A stretch of 64,000 bases of DNA from Scybalousia_A sp963540815 (GTDB taxonomy: Bacteria > Bacteroidota > Bacteroidia > Bacteroidales > P3). The first letter of the stretch is position 1. Each line of letters begins with the position of its first letter. Positions 53,569 through 61,650 of this stretch are shown piece after piece. A program made the translations under genes and the position numbers. The DNA lies in assembly GCA_963540815.1 (NCBI GenBank), contig CAUTQY010000006.1, forward strand, positions 19,376 through 83,375. Direction: 5' to 3'. A model generated the notes under the pieces. The model ran no database searches. It was given only the letters and a program-made list of their open reading frames with translations, and was not told the DNA's origin.

Positions 53569-53984
53569 ACTCGTATTAACCTTGACCAAGGAGAGGTTTC
53601 TATGATTTCCACGCTTATACAATTTTTCGGGAGCAAAGAAGGTATGTTTTCCGCCCATTCCATAAAACAATAATTGCCGGAATAAAAATACTCCTCAACT
53701 CCTATATCAAGAGCTTGACTTTCATTGTCCAAACGATAGAAGTCGAAATGATAAATCTCGCCCACTTTCTTGGAAGAATAGACATTTACTATTGCAAAAG
53801 TTGGGGAACAAACATTATCCTCTACCTGCAACTCTTCGCAAAGAGCCTTTATAAAAGTAGTTTTGCCGGCTCCAATCTTACCTTTGAAAGCAAAGAGTCT
53901 GTTTTGCTTAACTATCAAAAAAAACTCCTTAGCCTTTTGCGATAAATCTTCTAAGGAGTTTACGTATATTTCCTTTATAATCAT
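53556..53984 (-). CDS. tsaE: tRNA threonylcarbamoyladenosine biosynthesis ATPase TsaE
   Basis: A 142-residue ATPase needed with TsaB and TsaD to form t6A37 in tRNAs reading ANN codons. The P-loop is FKGKIGAGKTTFIKAL, near residue 36. The family motifs SPTFAIVNVY and YHFDFYRLD follow, and EWAENI is near the C-terminus. Length is normal. It is immediately downstream of porX (2 bases between) on the minus strand, and its 3' end overlaps the methyltransferase gene, showing that the restriction-modification pair lies tightly against housekeeping DNA. Confidence 0.95.
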   Translation of the reverse strand: MIIKEIYVNSLEDLSQKAKEFFLIVKQNRLFAFKGKIGAGKTTFIKALCEELQVEDNVCSPTFAIVNVYSSKKVGEIYHFDFYRLDNESQALDIGVEEYFYSGNYCFMEWAENIPSLLPKNCISVEIIETSPWSRLIRVYLP

Positions 53985-53986
53985 AA

Positions 53987-55537
53987 TTACTTGTTGCTAA
54001 GATAGATAAAAGGTATCAAACATTCTTCCATGGATATTCCTCCGTGTTGGAAAGTGTTGTTGTAGTAGGCAACATAATAATTGTAGTTGGTAGGATAAAC
54101 AAAATATCCCGTATTTCGCGCAAATACCATAGGTGAAAGAATGGACAGAGGAGGTAAAAGTATTTCTTCCGGATTTTTTATATGATAGACTTCTTTGCTG
54201 TCAAAGTCTAACAAACGACCTATTTTGTATCTCAAATTAACCGAAGCCTCCTTATTTGATTTTATCCTTACGGGACGATTTACTCTTACGCTACCATGGT
54301 CGGTGGTTATGAATACGTCAACGTCTTTATCAGACAAATATTTCAAAACCTCTTTGAGCGGAGAATGCTCAAACCATGTACGTGTAACACTTCTGTAAGC
54401 CTCTTCGTCAAAAGCCAATTCTCTTACAAGGTCGGAATCCGTACGAGCATGCGAAAGCATATCTATAAAGTTGTATACTATAACATTTATATCGGTTTGC
54501 AGAAAGTTCGGTAAAATATCTATCATACGCATTCCGTAAGTAGCATTCAAAACTTTATGATAGGTAGTAGTAGCTTTTATTCTATGCCTTGTAAGATTAT
54601 CCTCAAACAGATTCGGTTCGTACTGATTTTTGTTACCTTCTTTGTCTTCGTCCAACCAATATTGAGGGTAATATTTTTTTATATCCAAAGGCATTAGGGA
54701 AGAAAACAAAGCATTTCTGGCGTACTGTGTGGTAGTTGGCAAAATACCGTAATAAATATCTTCGTCTTCAATACGAAAGTATGGCTCAATCATAGGTCTC
54801 AAAGCTCTCCATTGGTCGAAACGAAAATTGTCCAAAACTATTAGGAACATCGGTCTTTGTTTCTCTTTTAGTAATGGAAATACTTTTCTTTCCAAGACTT
54901 TGTGGGACATCAAAGGAGTCTGTTCGCCCTTGTCTCTTATCCAAGCCGAGTAATTTACTTGATAAAACTTTGAAAATCTATCATTTGCCTGTGCTTTCTG
55001 TTCTTTGAGTATATCAAAAATACCCTCATCGTTTGACTCGCTCAACTCTATTTCCCAACGAACTATGTCCTTGTATAAATCTACCCACTCTGACCAATCC
55101 AAGTTTTCGTTTATACGCATGCTTATCCGTCTAAACTCTTGCTGATAGTTTTGCGTAGATATTTGTGTAACCAAACGATTTTGGTCCAAGTGTTTTTTTA
55201 GAGTAAGCAAAATTTGATTCGGATTTACAGGCTTTATCAAATAGTCCGATATTTTGGAACCTATGGCTTGTTCCATAATATTTTCTTCCTCACTTTTGGT
55301 TATCATAATAACAGGAATGGAGGAATACTTTATTTTTATTTTAGACAGAGTTTCCAAACCGTTAAGTCCGGGCATATTTTCGTCCAAAAAAATGATATCA
55401 ATATTCTCTTTTTCCAAAATATCCAAAGCCTCTCTGCCGTCTATTGCCGGAACTACACGATAACCCTTTGCTTCAAGAAAAAGCACGTATGGTTTCAACA
55501 AATCTATTTCATCGTCTGCCCAAAGAACCTTAATCAT
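53987..55537 (-). CDS. porX: Type IX secretion response regulator PorX (receiver plus PglZ phosphodiesterase domain)
   Basis: A 516-residue protein. The N-terminal receiver domain (1-120) has the acidic pair Asp8/Asp9 in LWADDE, the phospho-acceptor Asp52 in FLDENMPG and Lys102 in YLIKPVNP. A helical linker follows, then the alkaline phosphatase-fold PglZ domain (about 200-516) with RPMFLIVLDNFRFDQW, a TTTQYARNALFSSLMP segment holding the nucleophile Thr, DMLSHAR and ITTDHGS metal sites. PorX with kinase PorY controls type IX genes, and PorX enzymes have been reported to cut oligonucleotides. PorX can also bind PorL, whose gene is at 27899. No PorY is in the window. Confidence 0.95.
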   Translation of the reverse strand: MIKVLWADDEIDLLKPYVLFLEAKGYRVVPAIDGREALDILEKENIDIIFLDENMPGLNGLETLSKIKIKYSSIPVIMITKSEEENIMEQAIGSKISDYLIKPVNPNQILLTLKKHLDQNRLVTQISTQNYQQEFRRISMRINENLDWSEWVDLYKDIVRWEIELSESNDEGIFDILKEQKAQANDRFSKFYQVNYSAWIRDKGEQTPLMSHKVLERKVFPLLKEKQRPMFLIVLDNFRFDQWRALRPMIEPYFRIEDEDIYYGILPTTTQYARNALFSSLMPLDIKKYYPQYWLDEDKEGNKNQYEPNLFEDNLTRHRIKATTTYHKVLNATYGMRMIDILPNFLQTDINVIVYNFIDMLSHARTDSDLVRELAFDEEAYRSVTRTWFEHSPLKEVLKYLSDKDVDVFITTDHGSVRVNRPVRIKSNKEASVNLRYKIGRLLDFDSKEVYHIKNPEEILLPPLSILSPMVFARNTGYFVYPTNYNYYVAYYNNTFQHGGISMEECLIPFIYLSNK

Positions 55538-55548
55538 AACACAAGTTT

Positions 55549-56538
55549 TTATTTATTAAGAAATTCCACAATGTCTTTATCTATAATGTTGGGGTATTTT
55601 AGGAGTTTTTCTATTTTGCCCTTATTCATCAAAATTATCACGGGCTGTCTGCCTTTTGTGGCAGACAAAAATACACTTGCCGGCACATTCCTATACTTTA
55701 GAGGTTTTATTTCATTTTTCTTAAAAAAACGTTCCACAGCCTCATCTCCTCCCCAAAAAATAAGGGCAAAGTTTTCGTCCTTAATATTATATTTTTCTCG
55801 CATAACATCAAAACGCTTTGCCGCTCTTTTGCAATATTTGCAGACGGGAGAATACATACAAACTATTTTTTTGCCCTCTTTTATGTGCAAATCTCTTAGA
55901 TTTTCGTTGCTTATCAGATATTCAAATTTCTGCTCGTCTATTTTAGCCGCCTTGCCGTATAGTTTATATCTCCAAGTATCCGGCATATTAATACCGAAAG
56001 CAAGAATTAACACAAAAGCAAATGAAACTACGGTTAGGTAATTTTGATTGTTTTTTATCCAAAAACAAATTCTACCTGCTTTGGAAAGAGTTGTATTTTC
56101 CTCTTGTGAGTTTTGTTTTGAGGCAAACCCTTTATCCCAAAACAAAAAATATGATAGAATCAAAAGCACAATATTTTTTATCAGAGATTGTTTATCGGAA
56201 AAAATAAGAACTTCTCCGAAACAATGACAATCCTCTTCGGATAGTGCAAACAAAGAAGGTTTTGCAACAATGTAAATAGTAAAACAAAGAAGAAACGTTA
56301 TTACTAAAGATTTTATTAACCTTGGTTTTATGCCAACAAGAAGCAACAAACCTAAGGTAAATTCCATTGTTATCAAAATACGCGTTAAAACGGTCGTAGT
56401 TACCCAAGTAAATATTTGATGTTCATAAACGAACTGGTCAAAGACGTCCAAGGAAATATATTTTGTAACAGCAGAAAACATAAATACCAAGGCAACAATC
56501 ACCCTTGATATTAGACCTATAACGTTTCTCGCTTTCAT
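55549..56538 (-). CDS. MauE/DoxX-like membrane protein with C-terminal thioredoxin-like domain
   Basis: A 329-residue protein. The first 145 residues hold four helices of the DoxX/MauE type (SRVIVALVFMFSAVTKYISL, LTRILITMEFTLGLLLLVG, VTFLLCFTIYIVAKP and IVLLILSYFLFW) with a CHCFGEVL cysteine pair in a loop. A fifth helix (about 165-185) leads to a C-terminal thioredoxin-like domain with CMYSPVCKYCKRAAKRF (CKYC active site). This is the layout of BT_3928-type redox proteins in Bacteroidota. It probably passes electrons between membrane and periplasm. It is 11 bases upstream of porX on the same strand and may be co-transcribed. Confidence 0.85.
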   Translation of the reverse strand: MKARNVIGLISRVIVALVFMFSAVTKYISLDVFDQFVYEHQIFTWVTTTVLTRILITMEFTLGLLLLVGIKPRLIKSLVITFLLCFTIYIVAKPSLFALSEEDCHCFGEVLIFSDKQSLIKNIVLLILSYFLFWDKGFASKQNSQEENTTLSKAGRICFWIKNNQNYLTVVSFAFVLILAFGINMPDTWRYKLYGKAAKIDEQKFEYLISNENLRDLHIKEGKKIVCMYSPVCKYCKRAAKRFDVMREKYNIKDENFALIFWGGDEAVERFFKKNEIKPLKYRNVPASVFLSATKGRQPVIILMNKGKIEKLLKYPNIIDKDIVEFLNK

Positions 56539-56559
56539 TTTTCCGTTTCTATTTAATAA

Positions 56560-56784
56560 CTATTCTTCTCTGCAAGCACCCTCCAAGATTCTGCCTTCCA
56601 AATCCTTACTTGTTATATCGGAACAATCTCCGTCCCAGTCCGTAACGGACACATTGGAAGAGGCTTTTTGTACGGGTATGTTATTTTCCGTAACTATTGT
56701 ACAAACACAATCCGTGGTATTCGTGCAAGAGTACAGCGTTACGCCAAACGATAACGCAAATACTACATAGATTATTTTTTTCAT
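56560..56784 (-). CDS. Small cysteine-rich lipoprotein
   Basis: Start chosen at the ATG at 56784 (MKKIIYVVFALSFGVTLYSC), giving 74 residues. The lipobox ends at Cys20. The mature part carries DCVCT, a VTDWDGDC segment and a final GACREE. The pattern of four further cysteines matches the neighbouring protein at 56891, so the two are paralogues. No known domain is recognised. It follows that gene by 106 bases and precedes the MauE-like gene by 21 bases on the same strand, so it may belong to the porX-containing transcript. Confidence 0.8.
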   Translation of the reverse strand: MKKIIYVVFALSFGVTLYSCTNTTDCVCTIVTENNIPVQKASSNVSVTDWDGDCSDITSKDLEGRILEGACREE

Positions 56785-56890
56785 AACGGGTATATGTTTT
56801 ATATTAATAAAAATCAAATTTATACAATTATAGGGAGTACTCTATAAAAAGCACTCCCTACAACCTTTACTCTAAATTAATTCTTGTGCA

Positions 56891-57133
56891 TTAATCTTCG
56901 GTACAAGAAAGAGTTGGCTTCAAGTCCGCATTTTGTGTTGCCCAATCGGTAAGAGCAGGAATGTCTTTGAAAGAAACTTCATCGCAATTTCCGTCAAAAT
57001 CCTTAACCGAATAAGTATTTTCCATTTTCACTCCGTCCAAAGCAGGGGTACAAGTACAATCACTGTTACCGCAAGCAGCGAAACCCAAAGCCACAAGAGC
57101 AAAAGCTCCCAATGTAAATAATGTCTTTTTCAT
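56891..57133 (-). CDS. Small cysteine-rich lipoprotein, paralogue of the 56560 protein
   Basis: An 80-residue protein with lipobox GFAACGNSD (lipidated Cys21). The mature chain has DCTCT, VKDFDGNCDEVSFKD and TLSCTED, the same cysteine spacing and order as its neighbour although the rest differs. It has its own promoter at 57220. The four shared cysteines suggest two disulfides, but the family is not one I can name. Sits at the head of the minus-strand series that continues to porX and tsaE. Confidence 0.82.
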   Translation of the reverse strand: MKKTLFTLGAFALVALGFAACGNSDCTCTPALDGVKMENTYSVKDFDGNCDEVSFKDIPALTDWATQNADLKPTLSCTED

Positions 57134-57219
57134 TTTTGTATAAGTTTTAAATCAAACAATTTTATAAACTACTCTTATTTTCTTACGGATTTTTTATCTC
57201 CGTATTAATTATTTAAATG

Positions 57220-57249
57220 CAAATTTATAAAAAAATATTTATATACAAA
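57220..57249 (-). promoter_or_regulatory. Promoter of the cysteine-rich lipoprotein gene
   Basis: Minus-strand TTG (57246-57248) and TAAATTTG (57220-57227) with 18 bases between. The leader is about 85 bases and contains a small inverted repeat TACGGA/TCCGTA (57184-57204). Confidence 0.62.
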
Positions 57250-57301
57250 TAAATTTACAAAAAATCCACTTTTCCTAATATTTTATCGCATCTTTTGCAA
57301 A

Positions 57302-58348
57302 TTATGTGCCAAAAACGGTTTGTTTTGTATATAATTTTAAGATAATAGGATAATGGTCACTTATGCCACCTTGGTATTTCAAACCTCTGTAAGTGGAGAA
57401 AGGTTTTTTTGCAGAAGTATATCTGTCTTGCTCTACAAGAAATTTTGGTTTAAAAATGTGAGTAGAATCAAAATTATCCTTATAAATTATTCTTTCCTTT
57501 ATATTATTACTCACAACAAATTGGTCAAAACTCAGATAACTGCCGCTATAAACATACGAACCTGTTTTATTTTTATTGTTTTGCATTAGGTTAAACAATT
57601 TGGGTTCAACAGTGTTATCCGTTAGTCCAAATCCTTGTATTACCGTATTGTCCCAAGGATTATCGTTGAAATCTCCCATAACCAAGAAATTTCTTTCACC
57701 TCCGGTATATAATTTTTGTATGTGAGAATATATCTGAGCAAAAATTTCTTTTCTGAGATGTTTCTTTGTGTTGTTTTCTCTTCGAGAAGGAGCATGAACA
57801 ACATAGATATTTATCATTATCTCTCCCAATATTCCCTTAACGTACAAAACATCTCTTGTTTTGTCTTTTTCTTTGTCGGAAACCAAAGGCAGAACATAGT
57901 GTTCCTTTATTTCAAAACGTTTGGGATTATACAATAAAGCAACATCTATTCCCCTAATATCCTTGGAGGTATAATGTACATACTTGTAACCTATTTTCCT
58001 TAGAGGAGTAGACAGAGTTAGGGCATTCAGAACCTTATCGTTTTCCACTTCGCAAAGCCCTATTAGCGAAGGCATGCTTTTGGTATCTATGGCTATGTAT
58101 GTTTTAGCCAAATCGTTTAGTTTCTTGTTGTATCGTTTAAAACTCCAGTGTTTTTTGCCTTCAAAAGTAAAGTCATCATCCATAGTCAGACTATCGTCTA
58201 TGGGATAAAAAAGATTTTCGGTGTTGTGAAATACGATAACATCCTCCTGAGCCCCAATTAAATTCGGCAACAAACACAACATCATTCCAATCTGTCTTAA
58301 TTTGTTGCGTTTTTTTATAGGTTGTTTATACTTAAATTTGTTTTTCAC
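57302..58348 (-). CDS. Endonuclease/exonuclease/phosphatase (EEP) family protein
   Basis: A 348-residue protein with a basic N-terminus followed by a hydrophobic stretch (about 19-34, IGMMLCLLPNLIGAQ), probably a signal sequence. EEP-fold motifs are present in order: FHNTENLFYPIDD, IGLCEVEND (catalytic Glu), VVHAPSRREN, VMGDFNDNPWD (Asp/Asn) and the final SDHYPIIL (Asp-His). The family cuts nucleic acids or phosphate esters with a divalent metal; an exported nuclease for nucleic acid scavenging is a common role in Bacteroidota. Monocistronic, with gcvT upstream ending in a hairpin. Confidence 0.88.
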   Translation of the reverse strand: MKNKFKYKQPIKKRNKLRQIGMMLCLLPNLIGAQEDVIVFHNTENLFYPIDDSLTMDDDFTFEGKKHWSFKRYNKKLNDLAKTYIAIDTKSMPSLIGLCEVENDKVLNALTLSTPLRKIGYKYVHYTSKDIRGIDVALLYNPKRFEIKEHYVLPLVSDKEKDKTRDVLYVKGILGEIMINIYVVHAPSRRENNTKKHLRKEIFAQIYSHIQKLYTGGERNFLVMGDFNDNPWDNTVIQGFGLTDNTVEPKLFNLMQNNKNKTGSYVYSGSYLSFDQFVVSNNIKERIIYKDNFDSTHIFKPKFLVEQDRYTSAKKPFSTYRGLKYQGGISDHYPIILKLYTKQTVFGT

Positions 58349-58360
58349 AAGATAAAATTA

Positions 58361-58397
58361 AAAAAAGCCTGCACCAAGCATAAAACCCCGTGCAGGC
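58361..58397 (-). terminator. Terminator after gcvT
   Basis: GCCTGCAC (58367-58374) pairs with GTGCAGGC (58390-58397). On the minus strand the stem is followed by seven T residues. Confidence 0.78.
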
Positions 58398-58415
58398 AGA
58401 TATAAAGAATTAAGT

Positions 58416-59522
58416 TTATTCGGCTTTATAAAAAGGCATTTTTACAACTTTTGCCTCAACCAACTTGTTTCTTATTTTTATGTATATAATGGTATCTTTT
58501 TTGGAAAAAGCGGTCTGCACATGAGCCGTACCTATATTTTTTCCGGTAGAAGGAGAAGGAGAACCCGAACATACCTTACCTATAATATTTCCTTCTGAGT
58601 CACACACTTCGTAACCTCCTCTTGCAATACCTTTACCAATCATTTCAAAACCTACAAGTTTCTTTTTTACTCCGTTGGCTTTTTGCTCTTCCAAATATTT
58701 GCGGTCTATAAAATCATTGCCGTCTACAAATTTGGTAAGCCAATTCAACCCGGCTTCTATAGGAGAGGTTTCGTCATCTATTTCGTGTCCGTACAAACAG
58801 AAACCCATTTCCAAACGTAAGGTATCCCTACAACCCAAACCGGCAGGCATAATATCAAATTCTTTTCCTGCTTGAAAAACAGCGTCCCATATTTTATCGG
58901 CATATTTTTTATCAAAATATATTTCACAACCGCCGGCTCCGGTATAACCCGTAGTGGAAAGCAAAACATTTTCCACACCCGCAAGCGTAAGATATTTAAA
59001 AGTATAGTATTCCATATCTTCAACGGGAGTATCGGTAAGTTTTTGCATAACTTTCAGAGCATTAGGTCCTTGAACGGCAAGTTGTCCGTAAAAATCACTT
59101 TCATTTGTAAAATCTTTACCTACCTCCAAGCCCATTTGCTCTGCTATTTTGGACATCCAAGCCCAGTCCTTATCTATGTTGGCAGCATTAGGCACCATAA
59201 AATATTCCATATCGGAAATACGATATACCAACATATCATCAACTATCCCTCCCCTACCATTCGGCAAAACGGTATAGAGTACTTTGCCGTCATACAAGGT
59301 ATTGATATCGTTGGAAGTGCAGTATTGCATAAAATCGTGTGCCTTAGGACCTTTGGCTCTAAACTCCCCCATATGAGAAACATCAAAAACGCCTACATTA
59401 TTTCTTACGTTATTGTGTTCTTCTATCAAGCCTACATATTGAATAGGCATGTTATAACCGGCAAACTCAGCCATTTTGGCCCCGAGTTCCATATGCTTTT
59501 GTGTAAAAGGTGTTGTTTTCAT
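58416..59522 (-). CDS. gcvT: Aminomethyltransferase, glycine cleavage system T protein
   Basis: A 368-residue enzyme that moves the methylene group from the H protein to tetrahydrofolate and releases ammonia. The N-terminal GCV_T domain starts PFTQKHMELGAKMAEFAGYNMPIQY and contains VGVFDVSHMGE with the catalytic Asp. The GYTGAGGCEIYF segment and the GLGCRDTLRLEMGFCLYGHEID folate-binding region follow, and the C-terminal barrel has PSPSTGKNIGTAHV. gcvH and gcvP are not adjacent. It has a -7 box at 59567-59574 (minus-strand TAACTTTG) and a strong terminator. Confidence 0.96.
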   Translation of the reverse strand: MKTTPFTQKHMELGAKMAEFAGYNMPIQYVGLIEEHNNVRNNVGVFDVSHMGEFRAKGPKAHDFMQYCTSNDINTLYDGKVLYTVLPNGRGGIVDDMLVYRISDMEYFMVPNAANIDKDWAWMSKIAEQMGLEVGKDFTNESDFYGQLAVQGPNALKVMQKLTDTPVEDMEYYTFKYLTLAGVENVLLSTTGYTGAGGCEIYFDKKYADKIWDAVFQAGKEFDIMPAGLGCRDTLRLEMGFCLYGHEIDDETSPIEAGLNWLTKFVDGNDFIDRKYLEEQKANGVKKKLVGFEMIGKGIARGGYEVCDSEGNIIGKVCSGSPSPSTGKNIGTAHVQTAFSKKDTIIYIKIRNKLVEAKVVKMPFYKAE

Positions 59523-59566
59523 TGTACTTATTTTAAGTTAAAATACTCTCTTTATATTAGGATTTG

Positions 59567-59574
59567 CAAAGTTA
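59567..59574 (-). promoter_or_regulatory. -7 element for gcvT
   Basis: Minus-strand TAACTTTG matches TAnnTTTG, about 45 bases before the start at 59522. No TTG is seen at the standard -33 distance. Confidence 0.45.
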
Positions 59575-59718
59575 AGACATTTTTGCATAGCATGATATAA
59601 AACCTTATCTATTTTTATTCAATATTATAAATAGGATGTCATAGACATAAAACAAATTATTATTTGCTTTTTTTATGTAAAAAAACAGTAGAAAATTACA
59701 CATAATAAAATTTTATTG

Positions 59719-59726
59719 TACCTTTG
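59719..59726 (+). promoter_or_regulatory. -7 element for the 59791 lipoprotein
   Basis: TACCTTTG matches TAnnTTTG, 64 bases before the ATG at 59791. The -33 region lacks a TTG at 18-22 bases. Confidence 0.45.
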
Positions 59727-59790
59727 CAACAATACAAGTGCGTTTTTGCACCTTAAGGTTAATAATTATTAATTAAAAAACATCAAAAAA

Positions 59791-60264
59791 ATGAAATTTA
59801 AACATTTATTATTGGGATTGGCAGTAGTTGCTATTATGACAGCGTGTTCAAAAAAAGCAGAGACGAGTTCTCCGACGACAGAAGCTACTCCTGCCACACA
59901 AGTGGAAGTAACTCCTGAGCCACAGACGGAAGAACCCGTACAAGAGAGAGCAGAAGCGACTACTTCGGCTAAAAAACAAACAAACAAACAAACCGCTAAG
60001 CCAGCAGCAATCACTAACGAAAAGAAAGAAGAACCTAAAGCAACCGACCCTTGCGAAGCAGCAGTTAAGGCATACGAAAAATATGCAGACCAGCTTAAAG
60101 AGGCAAGCAAAAATAAAGCTACTCCGGAAGGTTTGACTGCTTTCGTAAGACTAAAAAAACAAGCTTCCGCAGAAAGAGCCAAAGTAAATAATTGTACTTC
60201 AAATCCTGAATACAAAACACGTCTGGCAAACGCTGTTCGTGTGGTTTCTAACCTTACAATGTAA
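59791..60264 (+). CDS. Lipoprotein with low-complexity linker and helical C-terminal domain
   Basis: A 157-residue protein. The lipoprotein signal ends IMTACSK (lipidated Cys19). A Thr/Pro/Glu/Lys-rich linker (about 22-85) leads to a helical C-terminal part (about 88-150, DPCEAAVKAYEKYADQLKEA...) with two cysteines (DPCEAA and NNCTSN) that could pair. No named domain is recognised. It has a -7 box upstream and a strong terminator at 60283. A 168-residue frame on the opposite strand covers the same DNA, but the signal sequence, the lipobox and flanking signals favour this strand. Confidence 0.85.
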   Translation: MKFKHLLLGLAVVAIMTACSKKAETSSPTTEATPATQVEVTPEPQTEEPVQERAEATTSAKKQTNKQTAKPAAITNEKKEEPKATDPCEAAVKAYEKYADQLKEASKNKATPEGLTAFVRLKKQASAERAKVNNCTSNPEYKTRLANAVRVVSNLTM

Positions 60265-60282
60265 ATTATAACCAATTAGGAT

Positions 60283-60318
60283 AAAAAGGTTGCAACCAAT
60301 TAAGGTTGTAACCTTTTT
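60283..60318 (+). terminator. Terminator after the 59791 lipoprotein gene
   Basis: AAAAAGGTTGCAACC (60283-60297) pairs with GGTTGTAACCTTTTT (60304-60318) around a 6-base loop, with a T-rich downstream side. Confidence 0.8.
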
Positions 60319-60365
60319 ATTTACTTTTTTGTCGGGAATGTTGATAAAAACATACGAAGTATATT

Positions 60366-60734
60366 ATGAGAATAGATAAATGGTTGTGGTGTGTCAGACT
60401 ATACAAAACCAGAACCCTTGCCTCAGAGGCTTGCAATTCGGGGAAAGTCAATCTTAACAACATTAACGTAAAACCTTCGAAGGAAATCAAAATCGGAGAT
60501 ATTATAATTCTCAATCAAAATCCTTTAAAAAAAACAATCAAAGTATTGGATTTGTTAAACAATCGTATTCCTGCAAAAGATATTCCCGAATATTACGAGG
60601 ATTTAACTCCAAAAGAAGAGTACGAAAAACAAGAAATTATGCGTTTGGCATATTATGAAAAAAGAGATGCTCACTCGGGTAGACCAACCAAACGCGACCG
60701 CAGAGACATAGAGCGTTTTAAAGAAAATTGGTAA
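60366..60734 (+). CDS. RNA-binding S4 domain protein (Hsp15/HslR-like)
   Basis: A 122-residue cytoplasmic protein. The S4 domain fills the first 60 residues: MRIDKWLWCVRLYKTRTLASEAC, then GKVNLNNINVKPSKEIKIGDIIIL. A basic and acidic C-terminal tail (RPTKRDRRDIERFKENW) matches Hsp15 homologues, which in E. coli bind 50S subunits carrying stalled nascent chains and help free them. The gene is 4 bases upstream of the acetyltransferase gene and probably co-transcribed with it, although the two roles appear unrelated. Confidence 0.92.
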   Translation: MRIDKWLWCVRLYKTRTLASEACNSGKVNLNNINVKPSKEIKIGDIIILNQNPLKKTIKVLDLLNNRIPAKDIPEYYEDLTPKEEYEKQEIMRLAYYEKRDAHSGRPTKRDRRDIERFKENW

Positions 60735-60738
60735 AAAA

Positions 60739-61311
60739 ATGGAAGATTTTTTTTGTCATAGCTCTGCCATAATAGATAAAGGAGCAAAAATAGGAAAAGC
60801 GACAAAGGTTTGGCATTTTTCACACATTATGCAAGGAGCGGAAATAGGAGAAAATTGCAACATTGGGCAAAATGTCTTTATCGGACAAGGGGTAAAAATA
60901 GGCAATAGGGTTAAAATACAAAACAATGTATCTTTGTATACGGGTGTGGAATGCGAAGATGATGTTTTTCTCGGTCCGTGTTGCGTTTTTACCAATGTTA
61001 TAAACCCCAGAAGTTTTTTGGAAAGAAAAGAAGAATACAAGCCAACAATCATCAAAAAAGGGGCAAGTATAGGAGCTAATGCTACCATAGTTTGCGGGTA
61101 TACAATAGGAAAGTATGCCTTGATAGGTGCGGGCTGTGTAGTTAGACAAACCGTAGAAGATTACGCTTGCATGAGTGGCAACCCTGCGCAAAAAATAGGT
61201 TATGTGGGAGAATACGGACATAGACTGACATTTGATTCTAACGGAATTGCCATAGAAAAAGAAAGTAATTATAAATATAAACTGTCCGCTCAAGGGGTAG
61301 TGAGAATTTAA
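60739..61311 (+). CDS. WbpD/WlbB-like hexapeptide N-acetyltransferase
   Basis: A 190-residue left-handed beta-helix acyltransferase. Hexapeptide repeats run through most of the chain (ICHSSAIIDKGAKIG-like start, AEIGENCNIGQNVFIGQGVKIGNRVKIQNNVSLYTGVE). The segment VFLGPCCVFTNVINPRS followed by GASIGANATIVCGYTIGKYALIGAGCVV closely matches UDP-2-acetamido-3-amino-glucuronate N-acetyltransferases, which make diacetylated uronic acid sugars for O-antigens. A single surface-glycan gene beside an RNA-binding protein is unusual. The partner genes wbpB/E/A/I are not in view, so the pathway call remains tentative. Confidence 0.85.
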   Translation: MEDFFCHSSAIIDKGAKIGKATKVWHFSHIMQGAEIGENCNIGQNVFIGQGVKIGNRVKIQNNVSLYTGVECEDDVFLGPCCVFTNVINPRSFLERKEEYKPTIIKKGASIGANATIVCGYTIGKYALIGAGCVVRQTVEDYACMSGNPAQKIGYVGEYGHRLTFDSNGIAIEKESNYKYKLSAQGVVRI

Positions 61312-61346
61312 TACTTTCAATCTTTACCGTAGCAAACAAATTATAT

Positions 61347-61389
61347 TAAAGAGGTTATTCTTAGTCTCAGACGAAAAATAACCTCTTTA
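61347..61389 (+). terminator. Terminator after the acetyltransferase gene
   Basis: TAAAGAGGTTATT (61347-61359) pairs perfectly with AATAACCTCTTTA (61377-61389) across a 17-base loop. Confidence 0.7.
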
Positions 61390-61440
61390 TATTAAACATT
61401 TAAAAGCAAGCAAAGCTTATACCACCATAAAAGAGTAAAA

Positions 61441-61650
61441 TAATTTTTGCCAAAATAAAAAAAAGTTTTGCCGAAGTAAGAAAGGATTATGTCTTTCTTA
61501 CTTCGGCAGTCAATCAACCAAGCCGTCATTGCGAGCGATAGCGTGTTAATCCACAAAACATAAAGTGGATTGCTTCGCTATGCTCACAACGACGGACACT
61601 GATGCCCCCGGGTAATTAAGATACAAATTGACGCAAAGTTGCTTGCAAGG
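61441..61650. repeat. Composite dispersed repeat, copy C
   Basis: Same orientation as copy A. It begins with the TGCCAAAA...AAGTTTTGCCGAAG module (61448-61487) and overlaps a perfect 15-base hairpin GCCGAAGTAAGAAAG/CTTTCTTACTTCGGC (61470-61507). Then come two facing copies of the ATTGCGAGCG...AATCCA module (61525-61553 and 61566-61596) that together form a long imperfect hairpin. It closes with GACGGACACTGA...TAATTAAGATAC...TGACGCAAAGTT, matching the end of copy A. Confidence 0.85.

Noticed and set aside
55214..56041. 275-codon plus-strand frame
   Set aside because: It lies opposite porX and the MauE-thioredoxin gene, both with clear domains. Its composition (Phe, Ile, Ser, Lys) is that of an AT-rich antisense shadow.
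59769..60275. 168-codon minus-strand frame rich in Ala, Ser and Val
   Set aside because: It is antisense to the lipoprotein at 59791, which has a lipobox, a -7 box and a terminator in the right orientation. The minus frame is a by-product of GCA/ACT-rich codons.
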